A stretch of DNA of 64,000 nucleotides. Origin: Apostichopus japonicus. Its lineage: Eukaryota > Echinodermata > Holothuroidea > Aspidochirotida > Stichopodidae. Location: the NCBI RefSeq assembly GCF_037975245.1, contig NC_092582.1, forward strand, positions 8,372,501-8,436,500, read 5' to 3'. The position numbers and the translations under genes are program-made. Below are positions 38,921-52,439 of the stretch, one piece after another; within the stretch, counting starts at the first letter, position 1, and the number at the start of each line of letters is the position of its first letter. Under the pieces are notes generated by a model that saw nothing but the letters and a program-made list of their open reading frames with translations, was not told the origin of the DNA and ran no database searches.

Positions 38921-39094
38921 TTAGTAAATGACGTGTTGCGCCAGCGGAAATCTGGCGCGGGTATCATCGAGGTTGTAGTCTTGCAACACAGAAGATAAAT
39001 TTTCTTCAAGTTCTGGTAATTGAGGTCTGGATGATTTGACTCGACTGAGATACTCTGGTGCAGGGACTAAGACGAGCTTTTTTGCGTGTTGCAT
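38921..39094 (-). pseudogene. short mobile-element-associated reading frame
   Basis: From ATG 39094: MQHAKKLVLVPAPEYLSRVK, then a Leu/Glu-rich stretch and stop at 38921 (57 codons). The HAKKLVLVP start resembles a small gene that often follows the polymerase in invertebrate Polinton-like elements (from memory). It lies 230 bp downstream of the polymerase-like fragment on the same strand, supporting one broken element. Confidence 0.4.
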
Positions 39095-39325
39095 GTTTTG
39101 ATTCACTTGAATAATACACTGCCAAGGGAAGGGAAGGTGGTAACTTTTAATTTAATGAATAAAAACAAATAAAAACAAAACCGGATAATGATTATTACTT
39201 TGCTGTTCTTCTTTATTAAGTATATATCATTATAAATTCGAAAGTGTGGTTATGATATACATAATGGCTTGTCATACAATTCACACAAAGAGGCAAATTT
39301 GTTTCGTTTAAGCTCGTAAATACAT

Positions 39326-39682
39326 TCAAATATCTAAATAACTTGTTTCAACACCATCGCTCCCAACTTTACGTTTCATGTATAAGTATGATAAAGCGAC
39401 CTTCTCTTGAACATATGTTTGCATTTGATTGCCATGAAATCTAAATCCTCTATTCTTCATTTGTACAGAAGCCTTATTGTGCAGAACACTTAAATAGCTT
39501 TCCTTTGTTAGGTCGGCCATGTTTCGATTAATACCTTTACAAGTAACTTGATCTTTATCAGAACCGAAACAATAATAACATATCGATAATAATGAAATAA
39601 TCGCGTTACTTTCCCACTCTAACTTAAACAGCCCAGGTGTGCTTTTATCATACTTTTCGATGTTCGACAGTGTCCCATCCAA
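39326..39682 (-). pseudogene. family B DNA polymerase C-terminal-like fragment (Polinton-type mobile element)
   Basis: An open stretch of 118 codons without a credible ATG start. It contains TPGLFKLEWESNAIISLLSI, CKGINRNMADLTKESYLSVL, NRGFRFHGNQMQTYVQEKVA and a final VGSDGVETSYLDI. This pattern resembles the extreme C-terminus of polymerases encoded by self-synthesising elements that are multi-copy in marine invertebrates. No palm motifs (YxDTDS) are seen, so it is truncated. Upstream minus-strand sequence at about 39850-39970 may contain a little more coding remnant. Confidence 0.5.
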
Positions 39683-40768
39683 TCATAAGGAAAGAATCCC
39701 TTTTCTCCTTTGCATATGGGAATGGTTTTCTAGTTTTCTGATTAATTGTCATTGATATAATATTTGGACTTTGCTTGGTGAAGTTGGACAGTTGACCTTT
39801 AGGAGACCCTACCATCGGGAAGGATCCTGGTTTTGTGACATAAATTGTTCAATTTGTGATATCTTGTAAAACCCACCTTGATTCGGGTTTTTGGTTTATA
39901 AGCAACTGCTCAATATCTCGATTGCTGAACTTTTCGAGGAAATTATCGAAGTCTCTTTTGCAACTTATTACAAAGGGTATTCAAACAACAGGTGATTGTT
40001 GTGTGAAGAATGAAAATATCTTAGTTCCTAAGTTACTTTAACCTTTAAAACAAATCCAAAAGACATATTCATTATAAATTGAAATGTCTGTTCCTCTAAC
40101 ACAGCATCGACCAAGTACTGTATATACTGGTGATTAACTGGGCTTCAACAAAAATTGTATAAATCATTATTAATTTGGCCTTAAAGAAGCGTTCCAGAAA
40201 TATGTAAAAATATGAAATATGTTAAAGATTATCAACTTACAAACAGAAACGTTTCTACAACTCATTTGTTTCTATTCTCAGTTGCAATCATACTATGGAC
40301 GTAATGCATATAGGACAAAGTCATTCAAATGATCAATCACAAAAGTCAACTAGAATATATATATATATAGCATATATAGGCCTATCTTTATCTCCACTTC
40401 TGTTGGAAAACATTGATACGCTTTCCTCTGTATAAACTGAATTGATACTTTGGAGACACATATACTTTTCGAAGTCTGTGTCAATGTATTCCTTTAAAAG
40501 ATAATCTGTGCGTTAAGCACTATGTTAAATAGAATAGCTCACTCTTAACGTTTAATACCCCGATTGGCAGTATTTGCGTTAACAAAGAACTAAAGCTCCA
40601 TCCATTCACCCATATTTGAACAATTTCAATGAACGTAGAATCTGAGTGCCTCCATTAACTATACTTATAAACCATTATGTGACGTCTTCAAATCCTTCCC
40701 TTCAATATGTTATCTAAATATAAATGTCTTTACTCAATGCTGTCTGGCAGAATATACGAGTAATACAA

Positions 40769-41037
<269 letters not shown>

Positions 41038-41039
41038 TG

Positions 41040-41757
41040 GTACAATATACCCAATTATAAGTATGGTGGTAGCCTTTATACGGCATAGACACTGCCATGT
41101 TTGTATATGAGTCAAATTGTAATAATTGTGTATAAGAAAAGAAGAAAAAAAGGACTATTTGGTGTTTCGAGGCCCTTTCACGAATTATTTCGCCCATTTG
41201 CCAGAATTATACGTCATATATGTCAGGTTGACTAAACTGTCTGTCGGTTATTACATGAATTACCCCACCATTTCGTTATATCGAGAATCTGTGGCTGTAT
41301 TTCACATCTAGATCGCTGGTCGTGATCGGCTTTCAGTTTTCCTGCGATGCCAAATTAGAACTCTCTGGCGAATGTGTTCGTAAAGATCATTTTTTTTTGT
41401 ACATTCCAAATGTTCGTTATAAATTGTATCAGTTTTATCCAAATATTTGATATAATCAGCTAGATCCGTCATATTTTAAAAACACTGATAAGAAAAGTGT
41501 CACTGGTAAGTTGGCCGAAACACTGGTAAGTTGGCCGAAACGGCAGGCCAACTTACTTTCACACAAGAAAAAAGGAATATAGAGGTGCTACTGCTCGTAA
41601 TCCTTTCGTGTTGGTCCATGATAAACTACAGGGCCATGATTTATACCCAAACTTCTTTGCTCCGTATATTAATCTTCACATTCATTATTCTCAAACTTTC
41701 AAGAAACTTTATAACTTTTCAGTTTTCGGTCACAACCTTCACAATCTTCTTCTAGAC
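41040..41757. repeat. segmental duplication unit 2 (right end)
   Basis: Matches 18025-18760 of unit 1 from cccaattata onward, including the fucosyltransferase fragment. Separated from the rest of unit 2 by the repeat-rich block 36739-41046. Confidence 0.8.
41340..41750 (-). pseudogene. decayed fucosyltransferase exon 2 fragment (unit 2)
   Basis: Duplicate of the fragment at 18370-18790 with the same breaks, so the decay predates the segmental duplication. The small inserted inverted repeat here carries an additional direct copy of its left arm (actggtaagttggccgaaac twice, about 41502-41541). Homology stops at about 41752, where sequence related to 22264-22535 begins. Confidence 0.75.
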
Positions 41758-42029
41758 CTACTTTTTGTGTAGGAAGTGAACAGTCAATCATTGATTGACT
41801 CACTATTGTCTGAGTCTGACATTATTCATTAGATGTATGTTTATAATTTATATTTTACTCATACTCATAGTCATAATCATAGTCATAATCATAGTCATAA
41901 ATCCCTATAATATTAATAATTTTAATATGCAATTTGCAATTCAGATACAACTCATGACACCTAAATTGCAGTAAAACAATAAATTTCACATCTAGACATT
42001 CATATCCCATGCCATGCCCATACTACTTT
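41758..42029. repeat. duplicate of 22264-22535 at the unit 2/unit 3 junction
   Basis: The stretch from gacctactttttgtgtagg to catgcccatactactt repeats 22264-22530 with small changes, including a longer catagtcataat array. In the 22-kb locus it lies in the intron directly after exon 1 of the minus-strand gene. Here it is fused directly to the unit start, marking the tandem duplication joint. Confidence 0.8.
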
Positions 42030-42850
42030 AGGGTAGAGATTAGGGTAGAGATTTGTTTTCTATCACCAGGTTCAAGTGCGGATCCTGCAGGAAGTGTGGC
42101 CCTGGTATTGGCGAGAGGGGGGGGGGGGTAATCGGTCCTCCCTCATTTTTCATCCCTTATAGACAATACGCCTATTTTATATGCAAGGTGTATGGCGTAT
42201 CTAAAGAGTCTAATTTCATGGCAGTACCATGCATATAGATGCAGGTTAGGCGCGCTTTATACCTGGCAGTGACTTTTTTATTCCTCATACCGATTGCTCT
42301 CACATTAAGGTGAAAGCCAAAACTGGTCAATCGGACAAAATGAGTTTAGATGTTAATGCAATATGAAACATTTCCTTTTGGTTTATAACATAATAAATTG
42401 AGGTATATATGAATTTAAAGAAAAAGAAGAATGTTGCATTTTTTTTATGAACACAAAAAAGTGCCAAAAATGTTTCTAATATCATAAAAACATGTCCAAA
42501 TTCCGTCCCTTGTGTTTTGAGACACGAAAGTTGAGTTTTCAGGTAGAAAAAAATCTCTAATATGTGTAAAACTCTCCAGATGTATATATATATAAAAAAA
42601 ATCATAACCTTAATACATACAACATGCATTATGAGAAGAAAAATCGGGTGGCCACCATTTTGAAATTTTTGCGAGGCGGTACGTAATGTCGATGTGAAGA
42701 ACAGAATTTCAAACAGCAGTTTCATAAGTAATGTTACCATGCAATTGCCAGGTGACCACTCGAGACTTTACTGAAACGTCATCAAATGGTTCCATCACGC
42801 ACAAAAGGTAGTCATGTGAGAATTCAGTTCTGTAATCAAAGTGGTCCCAG

Positions 42851-43144
42851 CAGGCGCGTAGCCAGGAATTTGCCAAGAGAGGGGCGAACCTGTAGGCAAA
42901 CTATCAGAGCCGTAGATTCTGCATTGAAAACTATCTACGCGTAGCGCCATAATGAGTTGGCGCTACGCGTACAAGAAAACTTTGGCTGAAAATGCCTCCC
43001 AGATCGCTGGAAATGGCACTTCCGAGGCCTGGTAAGTTGCATCTAAGCTTAAAATTACTAGCGATAACATAAAAACATACAAACAAATATGATCAAGGGG
43101 GGGGGGGTGGCGATCGCCCCTTCGCCCCCTTGGCTACGCGCCTG
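42851..43144. mobile_element. hAT-type MITE, CAGGCGCGTAGCCA family (unit 3)
   Basis: Same insertion as 3648-3943, with a perfect GGTCCCAG duplication (42843-42850 and 43145-43152). It therefore predates the segmental duplication. Confidence 0.85.
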
Positions 43145-44563
43145 GGTCCCAGATAATACCGCTATCTGAAAATTGTTCCACGCATGTCTCTTAAAATGTG
43201 GTCATTGTGATTCTTCCCCAGCTTTGGACACTAATAACCACAATAAGTTTCTTGTAGGATTATTCTTTGCCAAACCTTCACAATACATTGTCAAACCATC
43301 AACAACGTATCTCAGATTTAAAGCTACTGCAAATGCATCTCAAAATCTAATATAGTGAGTATCATTCGGTCATAGAGTGCTACATAACCCTCAACGAGGG
43401 ATAATAAAAATGAATTCACAAATGATGTTAGTAGCAGACTTTCAAAACTCCCACAACTTTTTTTTAAAGAAAATGGACCCTCCTTCTGAAGGTCAAAACA
43501 CGGGCCCTGTGGATAGAAACTTAAAAAAAAAGAAGAAAGATCCAGACCTGTTTCATGGCGTGTGCAGCATTTGTGTGCAGCATAATACGTGTGTAGCATT
43601 TAATTAAGCTGATGCAACTATAGTTATCCATAATGTCTTAATATTGTAAAATCGTTCTCTGCAAAGTTCCCAACTGATCCACTCATATTTAGATAAAATT
43701 CAATCAGAATAACGAAAACATAACATCACCCAAAAATTAACTCCATGGATGATATGGTTCTGATAATCGGTTCAAAACTCACTTTTGCCTTACATATATA
43801 TGTTACAGTAATCTTGTCTGTGTTTATTTTTTTCCACTCTGACTTTGAGATATCTATTTGCCCTTAGATATCAGGTACGAATATGAATATGCTTCAGATA
43901 ACTATATTCAGAACCAGACGTTAGATTTCTAACGCCCTTCAATAAGCATGTTATTGGCCCATAAAATAGCTACTTTTGCCGAAATATCAAGGCGTTTCGG
44001 GAATTTTATTTATGTATTTATGTACAACGCATCATGAGGCTCTCATTAACTCCACATCCAATTATGTTATGCATGGATACATGACTATAGTCTGAAGATA
44101 AGGAAGATTAACAACCTATTCCAGAGGAATGATTAACATCAAAACGTTGTGTCATGTCAAATACAACATGTTTTTTATATTTCATATTTCTCCCTGTCAA
44201 TTGGAAACCATATGGCCACGCAGCTAAAACATATATTACATCGACTGTAAATTTCTCACCAAATATTAATTTTAGCATTTATTCCACATTAACATATTTC
44301 CTTTCTGTGTTTATAATGTTGAATTTCACGTTATAGAAGCTGTGATATAGACTGAAATGCACCATACGAGAAATAACTTGATTGTATTGTAATCTGTGTC
44401 TAAGGTCCGATTTTTTTTCTCCAAATATGGGAGTGGCAGAGAACTTAGATGTGTTCATTGTTATGTCATGATTTGATTCCACTCCAATATTAACTGGGCT
44501 GCAGCATGTTTGAAATTCCTATTGGTCAGGTGGGACCATTAAAGGGGAAGATTAAGGGTTGGG

Positions 44564-45000
44564 AGGGCGTTGTGGTCAAGTGGTTAAGTCTCGTGATCTA
44601 AGGATTACAGGTTCGAGCCCTGGCCAGGTCATTGCCTTGTGTCCTTGGGCAAGGCACTTTATCTCCATTGCCTCTCTTCACCCAGGTTTATAAATGGGGA
44701 CTTGCGAGGTTACTTGTAAATATATATAGTTGCGTGCGCAGGTTTGTGCCTGCACCCTATGGGAAGTCCCCCGTGGGAAACGTGGTTTTGGTTCACTGTG
44801 GGTGCCCCAGGAAAGATTGTTTGAATTGTGCACACTTTGGTGTGTATAGGTGTGACAAGTTACCAATGACCAGGTTTAAGTTGTAAAGTCGTGTGAGACG
44901 ACCTTAGCCATGAACAAGACTGTACACCTGCGCCAGGAGTGTCAAGTTGACAGATATGGCGCGTTATATAATGGCCGAAAATTAATTAAATTAAATAAAA
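44564..45000 (+). mobile_element. tRNA-derived SINE (unit 3)
   Basis: Copy of the SINE at 5354 with identical A box (44573-44583) and B box (44610-44619), carried by the segmental duplication. The AT-rich tail is near the breakpoint where unit 2 begins. Confidence 0.75.
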
Positions 45001-45560
45001 ATAATGAATGAATTAAATTAAATTAATTAATTAATTAAACAATAATGATGAATATTGAAATCTCAATACAGCTTACTGCGGACAAGTAGTGTGAACGGCT
45101 CTTGAGCTAAACCCTATCCTTTGTAACATCCTGTATCCACTCCTTCCATAATACTGCGAAATTACAACATCTGAATATATAGTTGAGTTTACCTCCGAAA
45201 ATATAGAAAATGCAGAAAGATTTGCAAAACGTTGTGATATAAAAAAAGTTGACAGAAGTGAGGAAAGTGCCGGGATAGGCAAATAAGCACACGAAAGCAC
45301 ATGAACAATATTGCCTTTTATAATTTCATTTTTGGTAGAACTTTGAAATGAGTTATCTGCAGAGAAATTATTCTTTTTTTTCGGATTGTCTCTGTACAGG
45401 TATTTTTATTTCGAAAAAGAAACTTTGTAGAGTATGTTTTCTTAATATCTTAACACACAATCTGAGTTGAAAAATACTAGCTATAAAATTATGCTTTACA
45501 AAAGATTTGTAAATGTTTAATTGTTTTATGTAAGTATATGTTTATATTTTTGCTGCTATT

Positions 45561-48500
45561 TTAAGGCGACCAAATGGTTTTACGATGATGACATGAAGCC
45601 CGCCACCAGTTGTTAATATCCATAAATTCAGGCTGGGTTTGACCTGTTTTGAAAACCTGTTCATCTATCTCCTCCAACTTTTTCACAATTCCACAGAAGA
45701 GGTCTTGCGCAGTATGTGCTTGGCATTTGTTATAACTTTCTACCGATCCTTTTTTCTTCCATTCAAAATATTCATTATAAGCTGTATCATTCTTATCCAG
45801 ATATTTGATGTAATCCGCCAGATCCGACATATTTTTATAATCACTGATATGAATAAACGAATATGGCGGCGCTACCTTCTCGTAATCTTTACGTGTTGTG
45901 CCATAAACTATCGGCACCATGTCTTTACGCAGTCCTTTATCCCAAAATTTCTCCGTGATGTAATCCTCACATTCACTGTTCTCTAACGACAAGTAAAATT
46001 TATGACTGCTCAAGATTCGGTCACATGCTTCACTATTCCGTGGACATTTCAATTTTCCACATGCGCCGTACGTATCGACTTGAACATACTTCTGAAGATC
46101 CCGTACAAATTTGGTCCTACCCCAAGAGGTAACCCCACAGTTTGACCCCATCCAGGCCACCAACCTCGTCTTTCCAGACGCCCAATTTCGATCGTCACTT
46201 TGAGGGATTTCCGGTGAATTCCCAAAGTACCTTCCATACGGAATGGTGACTTCTGAATCGGTATGGAATGTCATTGACCAGTTGTAAGCCATTTGGGAAG
46301 GGTTCTCTGATTTCATTTTTTTGGAGTTTAGAGGGCTCTCTTTGGACATGTAAATCCACATCTGACCATCTGGTCGATTTCTGTAAACGGAGAGAAAAAG
46401 AATTCATCAATTCAGTCAGGAAGGAAGCTGGGAACTTTTATCCTTCTGGTGCAATGAGTTCATCGGGATATTACTTATGAACATTGAATCAATTTTTTTT
46501 CTCAAAAGGAACAGACATATATTCAATATTTGAAAATTAAGCAGGTTAGGTCGAAAGCAAATGTTCCCATTTTTTTTATTAGTTCATGGGCAAGGGCGAT
46601 GCAGTATTAATTGTTAGTTACAGTATAGAATGCCAGCTGCAAGCCAAGTAAATTTTAGCTTTAAAGTGTCAAGTATAGCACAACGTATAGATTACCTTGA
46701 CCTTGTGCGTAGATTATCTGAAATTCCATATCTGTTTTTGTAGTAACTTTCATATAAAATAACAATAAAAAATAACTTTAAGTTCGTATAAATTTGATAG
46801 CATCCAAATCAAAACATCTAACCACATGACAGTTGTAACATAATATTATCCACACATTTCTCATACGTTGTTGACTATGTTAGAAATATTGTTCGTTAAG
46901 GCGGAATATTTACACTTTGACAAAATTGACCACTTCAAGCAAAATGGAAGACAAGAAATTCATAGTGAGGTTATATTTTTCAACATATCAATAATGTAAT
47001 GTTACAGTTATCACAATGAATTTGCTCTATTGACTTACACAGTAAAATCACAACCTGCCAAGACTGCTAGAACATAGACAGAAGTTTCCAACTGACATGT
47101 CCTACCCCACCTGCCCACCATAGGAGCTATAGAAGAGGCCAAATATTAGCTTCGTGATCCCCAACCAATCTGCCAGCTCTCGCTGCGGAATCTTCTCTTT
47201 TTGTCACCCAGGAATGTCTAAAGTACCTTAAATCAGCTTCAGTCCTCCAGATTTTTAAACTATCGGTAGATCAAGTGACGCTCTTCAACATCCAAAACAT
47301 ACAAACGTATGATGATGATGACACTATAATGCCCTCCCAAGAAAGTTCCCTCAGAAGGTCAAGTTAGGACTATTTCCCGACATTAGTTAACTCTTCAGGC
47401 GGAAGTACACTATACCCTAATTGTGGTATATGGTGTACCTACACACACTGCATTGCTATATAGTTATATAAGTCCGCTACAATGACGTGATTTTTGGTGT
47501 AGATTTACTTGAGGCATATCTAAAAGAATTTCTGATTTGCCAAAGTCTCGTCCGGTCAGATCTCAAACCGATTAGAATCTTTCGAACATTTTCTCTCAAA
47601 ATCCGTTTTCAAGGAAATCAATAGTCACTGTAAAAAAAGAGGGAGGGCCGGGGGGGGGGGGGGGGAACATAATCATAGTTCATTTTGCAAATTAAAGAAG
47701 TAAGTCTACTTAAACGAATAAGTCTTTTTTTAACCCCTTCCCAATTAAGGCCTATCAGGGTGGAGTTGTAATTTTCTATTATCTAAAGACATCTGAAACT
47801 AAGCTAGTTTAATTTAATTTATTTGTTTTTCCAAAACAACATATAACGATATCTTGAAGTTGGAAGTAAAATACAATAATGAATAGAACCATGGTATCGC
47901 CTAAAGCCAAAAGGGTAATTTCTTCAGGGAAACGGTCATTGGTACAGTACCTAAATTTTAATACGTAGCTATGTTTTGTTTTCGAATATAATCCCCAATA
48001 TATTGAAAGTAAACATTATCCTTTTCACCCTGCGCGAGATTCTCTGGGAGTGGAATATCGAAAAGTGTTTATTAATTAATAATACGTCACAAACTGCAAA
48101 TTTAAGGTAAAATCCAGTCCTAAAATGGTTTGTATGTTAGGTAGAATAAGAAATTACATAAGTAGACTGGGGGAAGGGGAAGATAGGAAATAAAGTCAAA
48201 TCGTTAAAACTCTGTAGTAATATCTCTGTATGGACTAACGTCACTATTTCCTTTTGAAATAAACAAGGGTTTGCTAAAATGGAACAATTGACACATTATA
48301 CGGTCATCTCTTTCAAATATTTTGATGAAATTATTGATAGCCGAAAAAGGAGAAGTTTTAATTTCAAAGAGAACATCTTGGTCATAGAAATAGCGAATGG
48401 GGATGAAACATACTGATCAGGAGAGCTTGCTAGTATTACGACGAGAAATAATTCCTTTTTTTTTTACCTTGCGATATCTTCCCAGCGCCATGTTCCTTTG

Positions 48501-49027
48501 TGATGTAGTATGACTGCGTGGCTCGTAGCTAACCTCTGATAGGAGTTACTGTGTATGTACCGTGCCTTACAGTTAGTGTTAGCACAGTCATAGTCCTGCT
48601 CAGGGAAGGCAAAAGCGAATTTAGACCAGAGTTGTATTTGTTTCACGCAATTAGAACGTATTCCGCCTTCTCTAGTTGGTGACGATGAGTTGGTTACATT
48701 TCCACCGCCAAATCCACCAATTCCTAGCGGTGTGTGTTGAGATGTTTTGTCATTTGAGTCTGAAGTTGGCGAAGATAATCTCTCGGAGGCAGGATATGTT
48801 GTTTGTTTAGATTCGTTGAGCATAGAAATGACCGGTATAAGCGATGGAGTCCTCATTTGATCAGCCACCAACAACCTGGCATCAATTTTTCGGTAGGATG
48901 AAGGCTGGTATGTGTAAATTTGTACGGAATTTCTGCCATTTTCCCAATAAATTGCAGTCATCGCCAAAATGAAAGTCAATAATGATACAATGGTGGTATG
49001 TAGCCTGGTATGTAGCCTGCTCTCCAT
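45561..49027 (-). CDS. alpha-1,3-fucosyltransferase-like (GT10), copy 3, two exons
   Basis: Third paralog. Exon 1 is 48468-49027 (ATG 49027), exon 2 is 45561-46380, intron 46381-48467, phase 2 and the same splice signals. Predicted product 459 residues, intact. It differs from copy 2 by a 12-bp direct duplication near 49003-49014 that repeats four residues (MESRLHTRLHTTIVS) at the cytoplasmic edge of the signal anchor. Other differences are scattered substitutions, for example WMGSNCG for WMASNCG. The GT10 signature, stem sequons and C-terminal tail match copy 2. Exon 2 is nearly identical to copy 2, so copies 2 and 3 look closer to each other than to copy 1 or have been homogenised. Acceptor specificity cannot be read from sequence. 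Confidence 0.9.
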
Positions 49028-50783
49028 TGTTCCAATTGCAGAAGCAAAAGCCAGCACCCGACTATAAAATACTTCCCTAGTATTAGCTAATACTGTGTAC
49101 GTATGAATCCGGACGTTGTCGTTATGAAGATTCGTTTGTACTAAGAGTCAAGATTCATTTTTATTTGAGCGAATCCGGCACTATCATCCCAGTTCTGAAA
49201 TCAAAAGAAAATATGTATCAAGGTGTATGCATCCTTGTTATAACAATGCAGTTTTTTAAGTTTTTTTGCGGACATGTGATTGAAGGTTCGGTAATGCGGT
49301 GGACAGCGTGGAGACGTTTTTACTACAGGAACCCCTCACCCCCGCCCCACACCCCATCCGGGTTCTTAGTCCCACCATACCTCCTCATATATTAAATGAA
49401 AGTTGAAAATTAATGTTGCAATTAAAGTTGCAAGTTATACATTTAAGGCTAACTGTGATAATAAAGGTACCGCTCTTCTCAAAATCAACAGATAAACTCT
49501 TTCTCTCTCTCTTTCTCTGCGATCAAAATTGGGCGGGTGAGGTACTGATGTTCTTACTCCACTGAAAGGTCTGTCAAAGATATATGTTACATGGTACATA
49601 TAGTTTCTAATTATTCAGTACAAAATAAAGACAGTCAACTTTAAAAAGTGTTATAGATTCTTTGACTGAAATATAATAGGAAGGTTAAAATGATAACTTC
49701 AAGCAGGGGTGCAACTTCCTCTTTCGTAAAGGATAGATGGGAGGGGGGGGGGAGTGAGAGGATGGGGTAATTATGTTAAGTCTTCCAATAGTCTGTAATA
49801 GTTATCTGAGCAATTTTGGTCAAATCGACGGTGCTTAAATTCAAAATTGTGCTAAACTTTTGGCACAGCCCGAAAGAATATTACGTTTTTGGCTGTATAG
49901 ACACAAACTTAAATGTTGATGTTTAGGAGAGCTTTAAAACACAGCTATCATTTCATTACTTACTATAATTCTTGTAATTATTCTCTGACACTAAAGAGGA
50001 GCAAATGAAGAAACTAAGAAGGACGAAACTAAGAATGTCAACCTGTGAAAGTAACAGATAACGTTTATAATAAAAAGGACATACCTGTATAAACAATGAA
50101 CAAAAAAAAAAAACATCGAATCACGTATAGGCTATTCATTAAGAGCCATACGTGTCCTTCTCCTGTATGCAGCAACACATCCCGAAATTCAACTTTCATT
50201 CGTCATCGTTAACCATGTCTTTAAAATTAGGTTTAAGTTAACATATTGGCTGAAGAATCCAGGAGTATATAACAATAATTTTGTTTTCAACTAGCTCCAT
50301 TTACAGAGCGCTCTACATGACGGTCTATATCTTTGAATCCATGAATGCATTCTCACAACAAAAACACACACTGCACTCATTATAAAAGTATGAACAGTAT
50401 GAACAGTTTGGAGTTGGCTTTTTGGGGCTGGTTTGTAGAGCTTTATTGTTTTGGCTCTGTTAGCCTTTGGGTCCGTGTCCTTTTCACGTCACGTTAAACG
50501 CTACATTTATACATTTGTGGGTTAGTGAGAGATTTCTGTTTGTGGGTTTTCAGTTGGGTTTTTGGTGGTTGTTAAACAGACTGGGATTGATTTTGGTTTG
50601 TTGACCTTTGGTCCGTGTCCGTTTCTTTGCACGTAAAAAGCAATCCATAATGTCCTATCGACCTTCGGTTAGACTTGAAATAAAAAGGCCACGGGAGATG
50701 TGAATAACTAGAGCCAGTCAAGAGTAGTAACTCTGCAGTGTGTTTAGTCTATAGTCGAAAACCCCCTTTTTTTAAAGAAATGT

Positions 50784-50948
50784 CACCCAGGAAAGAACCT
50801 GGGCACGAAAACCAAACTACCAAACGTCTGATCCGCTCTCAACCCCCAGTCCCCTTACATCGAGACTGTGACTGTGGGATCATCGTCGGGTGTGTATCAC
50901 AATTCTCCTCGAAAGGGAACATATACTTCACATGATAAAGTCGAAAAT
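50784..50948 (-). mobile_element. degenerate U2-derived element (unit 3)
   Basis: Third copy of the element at 11605-11778. Its better-preserved partner (13644-13814 in unit 1) is missing in unit 3 because of the deletion at 51798. Confidence 0.6.
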
Positions 50949-51797
50949 AGTACACATCCAGAGGTAACGGAAGTCGGTGTCACTAACGTACTACGGACAC
51001 TTATAGCCAATTTGCCCCATATTCAGTACATTTATTGTGTGTAATGTATACTCATTACAAAATCTGTTGACATTTTTCGAATGCTCCAGCCATTTCCAAG
51101 ATATACACATTTGAAGTTTTGATAACTTTGGGAAACTCATTAACTATGGGCAAACTGCGATGGTCAAAATAATAATAAGTTAAAACCTTGTAATTACAAC
51201 CCACATGTCATGCCTATTATGTGATGTTCCTATCTTCAAAGAAGACAAAACATTTCAAACAAATCACATGAGGTTACAAACCTGTGTTCCGTGTCCTTGT
51301 AACGAAGGTTGTAAAAACAAAACGAATAACATAACAGAAAATATTTAAGCAGTCACTCCCTTTTCCACCATCAATGTGCATACTTAGCTAATGTTTATTC
51401 ATAAATAAAACTAGAATTATACGGCCAATCCTCACGTGACAGTATATTTCTCAAGAGAACCGTTTTGTACACAGTTAAATATGTCGAGCAATGTCATCAT
51501 GCATGATACAGCCCAATGAATGACGTATCTTGTGGACCGGGAAAAAACCTATGGTTAGGGTTAACCCCTATGGTTAACCCTAACCCGAGAAATACTGCAT
51601 CACATGCATGTAGTATCATACAAAAACCGCACTTCTTGAGGCAATGCAACTTGTCACATTTTAACCTTGTCTTGAGAAATGAATAAAACTTGAGGTCTAG
51701 GTGAGAATTAAGAAAAGACTTGTCATTTGGTCACTCTTTGATGGATTTTTTTCTTGATTGCTAACTTGCCTGTTAGAGTGATTAGGATAACCTTATT

Positions 51798-52169
51798 CAG
51801 TGGCGTAGGAAGGTACTTTTGAGTGGGGGGGGGGGGGCTGAAGACTGCTGGCCGGCCTGGGGGAGGGGTCTAAGGGGAGGGGGTTTCCCCCTCCCATTTG
51901 TATTTTTTGGCATTTCCAGGTGGCCTCAGATGCAATTTGGTGCAAAATAGCACATCTTCAACACCCACTCCATTTTGTAAATAATTTTGCATTTTCACCT
52001 GGCCTTAAATGCAATTTGGTGCTCCAAATGAGATTTTTTTCTCATTTGGAAATGAAAAAGGGGTTTTCTGATTTGCGAAGTGGGGGGGGGGGGGCAGAAT
52101 GATACTTCCGCCCCCCCATGTTTTTCACTGGGGGATGGCGCCTCCAGCCCCCCGGTTCCTACGCCCTTG
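51798..52169 (+). mobile_element. hAT-type MITE in a rearranged cluster (unit 3)
   Basis: Full-length family member whose left flank is the equivalent of 12990 but whose right flank is tctcgaac, the reverse complement of the GTTCGAGA target site of the unit 2 element. It is followed by 16 more inverted bases of the unit sequence. Confidence 0.8.
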
Positions 52170-52193
52170 TCTCGAACACAAAGTAGTAATTAC

Positions 52194-52273
52194 ACCCCCT
52201 CCCCTTAGACCCCTCCCCCAGGCCGGCCATCAGTCTTCAGCCCCCCACTCAAAAGTACCTTCCTACGCCACTG
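52194..52273 (-). mobile_element. truncated hAT-type MITE end (unit 3)
   Basis: About 80 bp of the CAGTGGCG end of the same family, followed by GTTCGAGA (52274-52281), the normal right target duplicate. Confidence 0.75.
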
Positions 52274-52439
52274 GTTCGAGACATATTTAACATGTGTTAC
52301 AGGACATGAACAGAATTTACTGTACGAGCTAAGAGTATCGGGTGCCATGAGAGAGAAACTATAAGAATATAGTTCAGGGTACACCGTGCAGTGCCTCATT
52401 ACTATATATTGTCTGTGACACCTCAGTCTCTACCCAGAT

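Larger units (their letters stand above)
42030..52434. repeat. segmental duplication unit 3
   Basis: Starts with the equivalent of position 2804 and runs to the equivalent of about 13985 (cacctcagtctctac), where a GC-rich minisatellite begins. It has lost the equivalents of about 12991-13820, replaced by a rearranged MITE cluster at 51798-52273. Retains the SINE, the shared MITE and one U2-like element. Confidence 0.85.
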
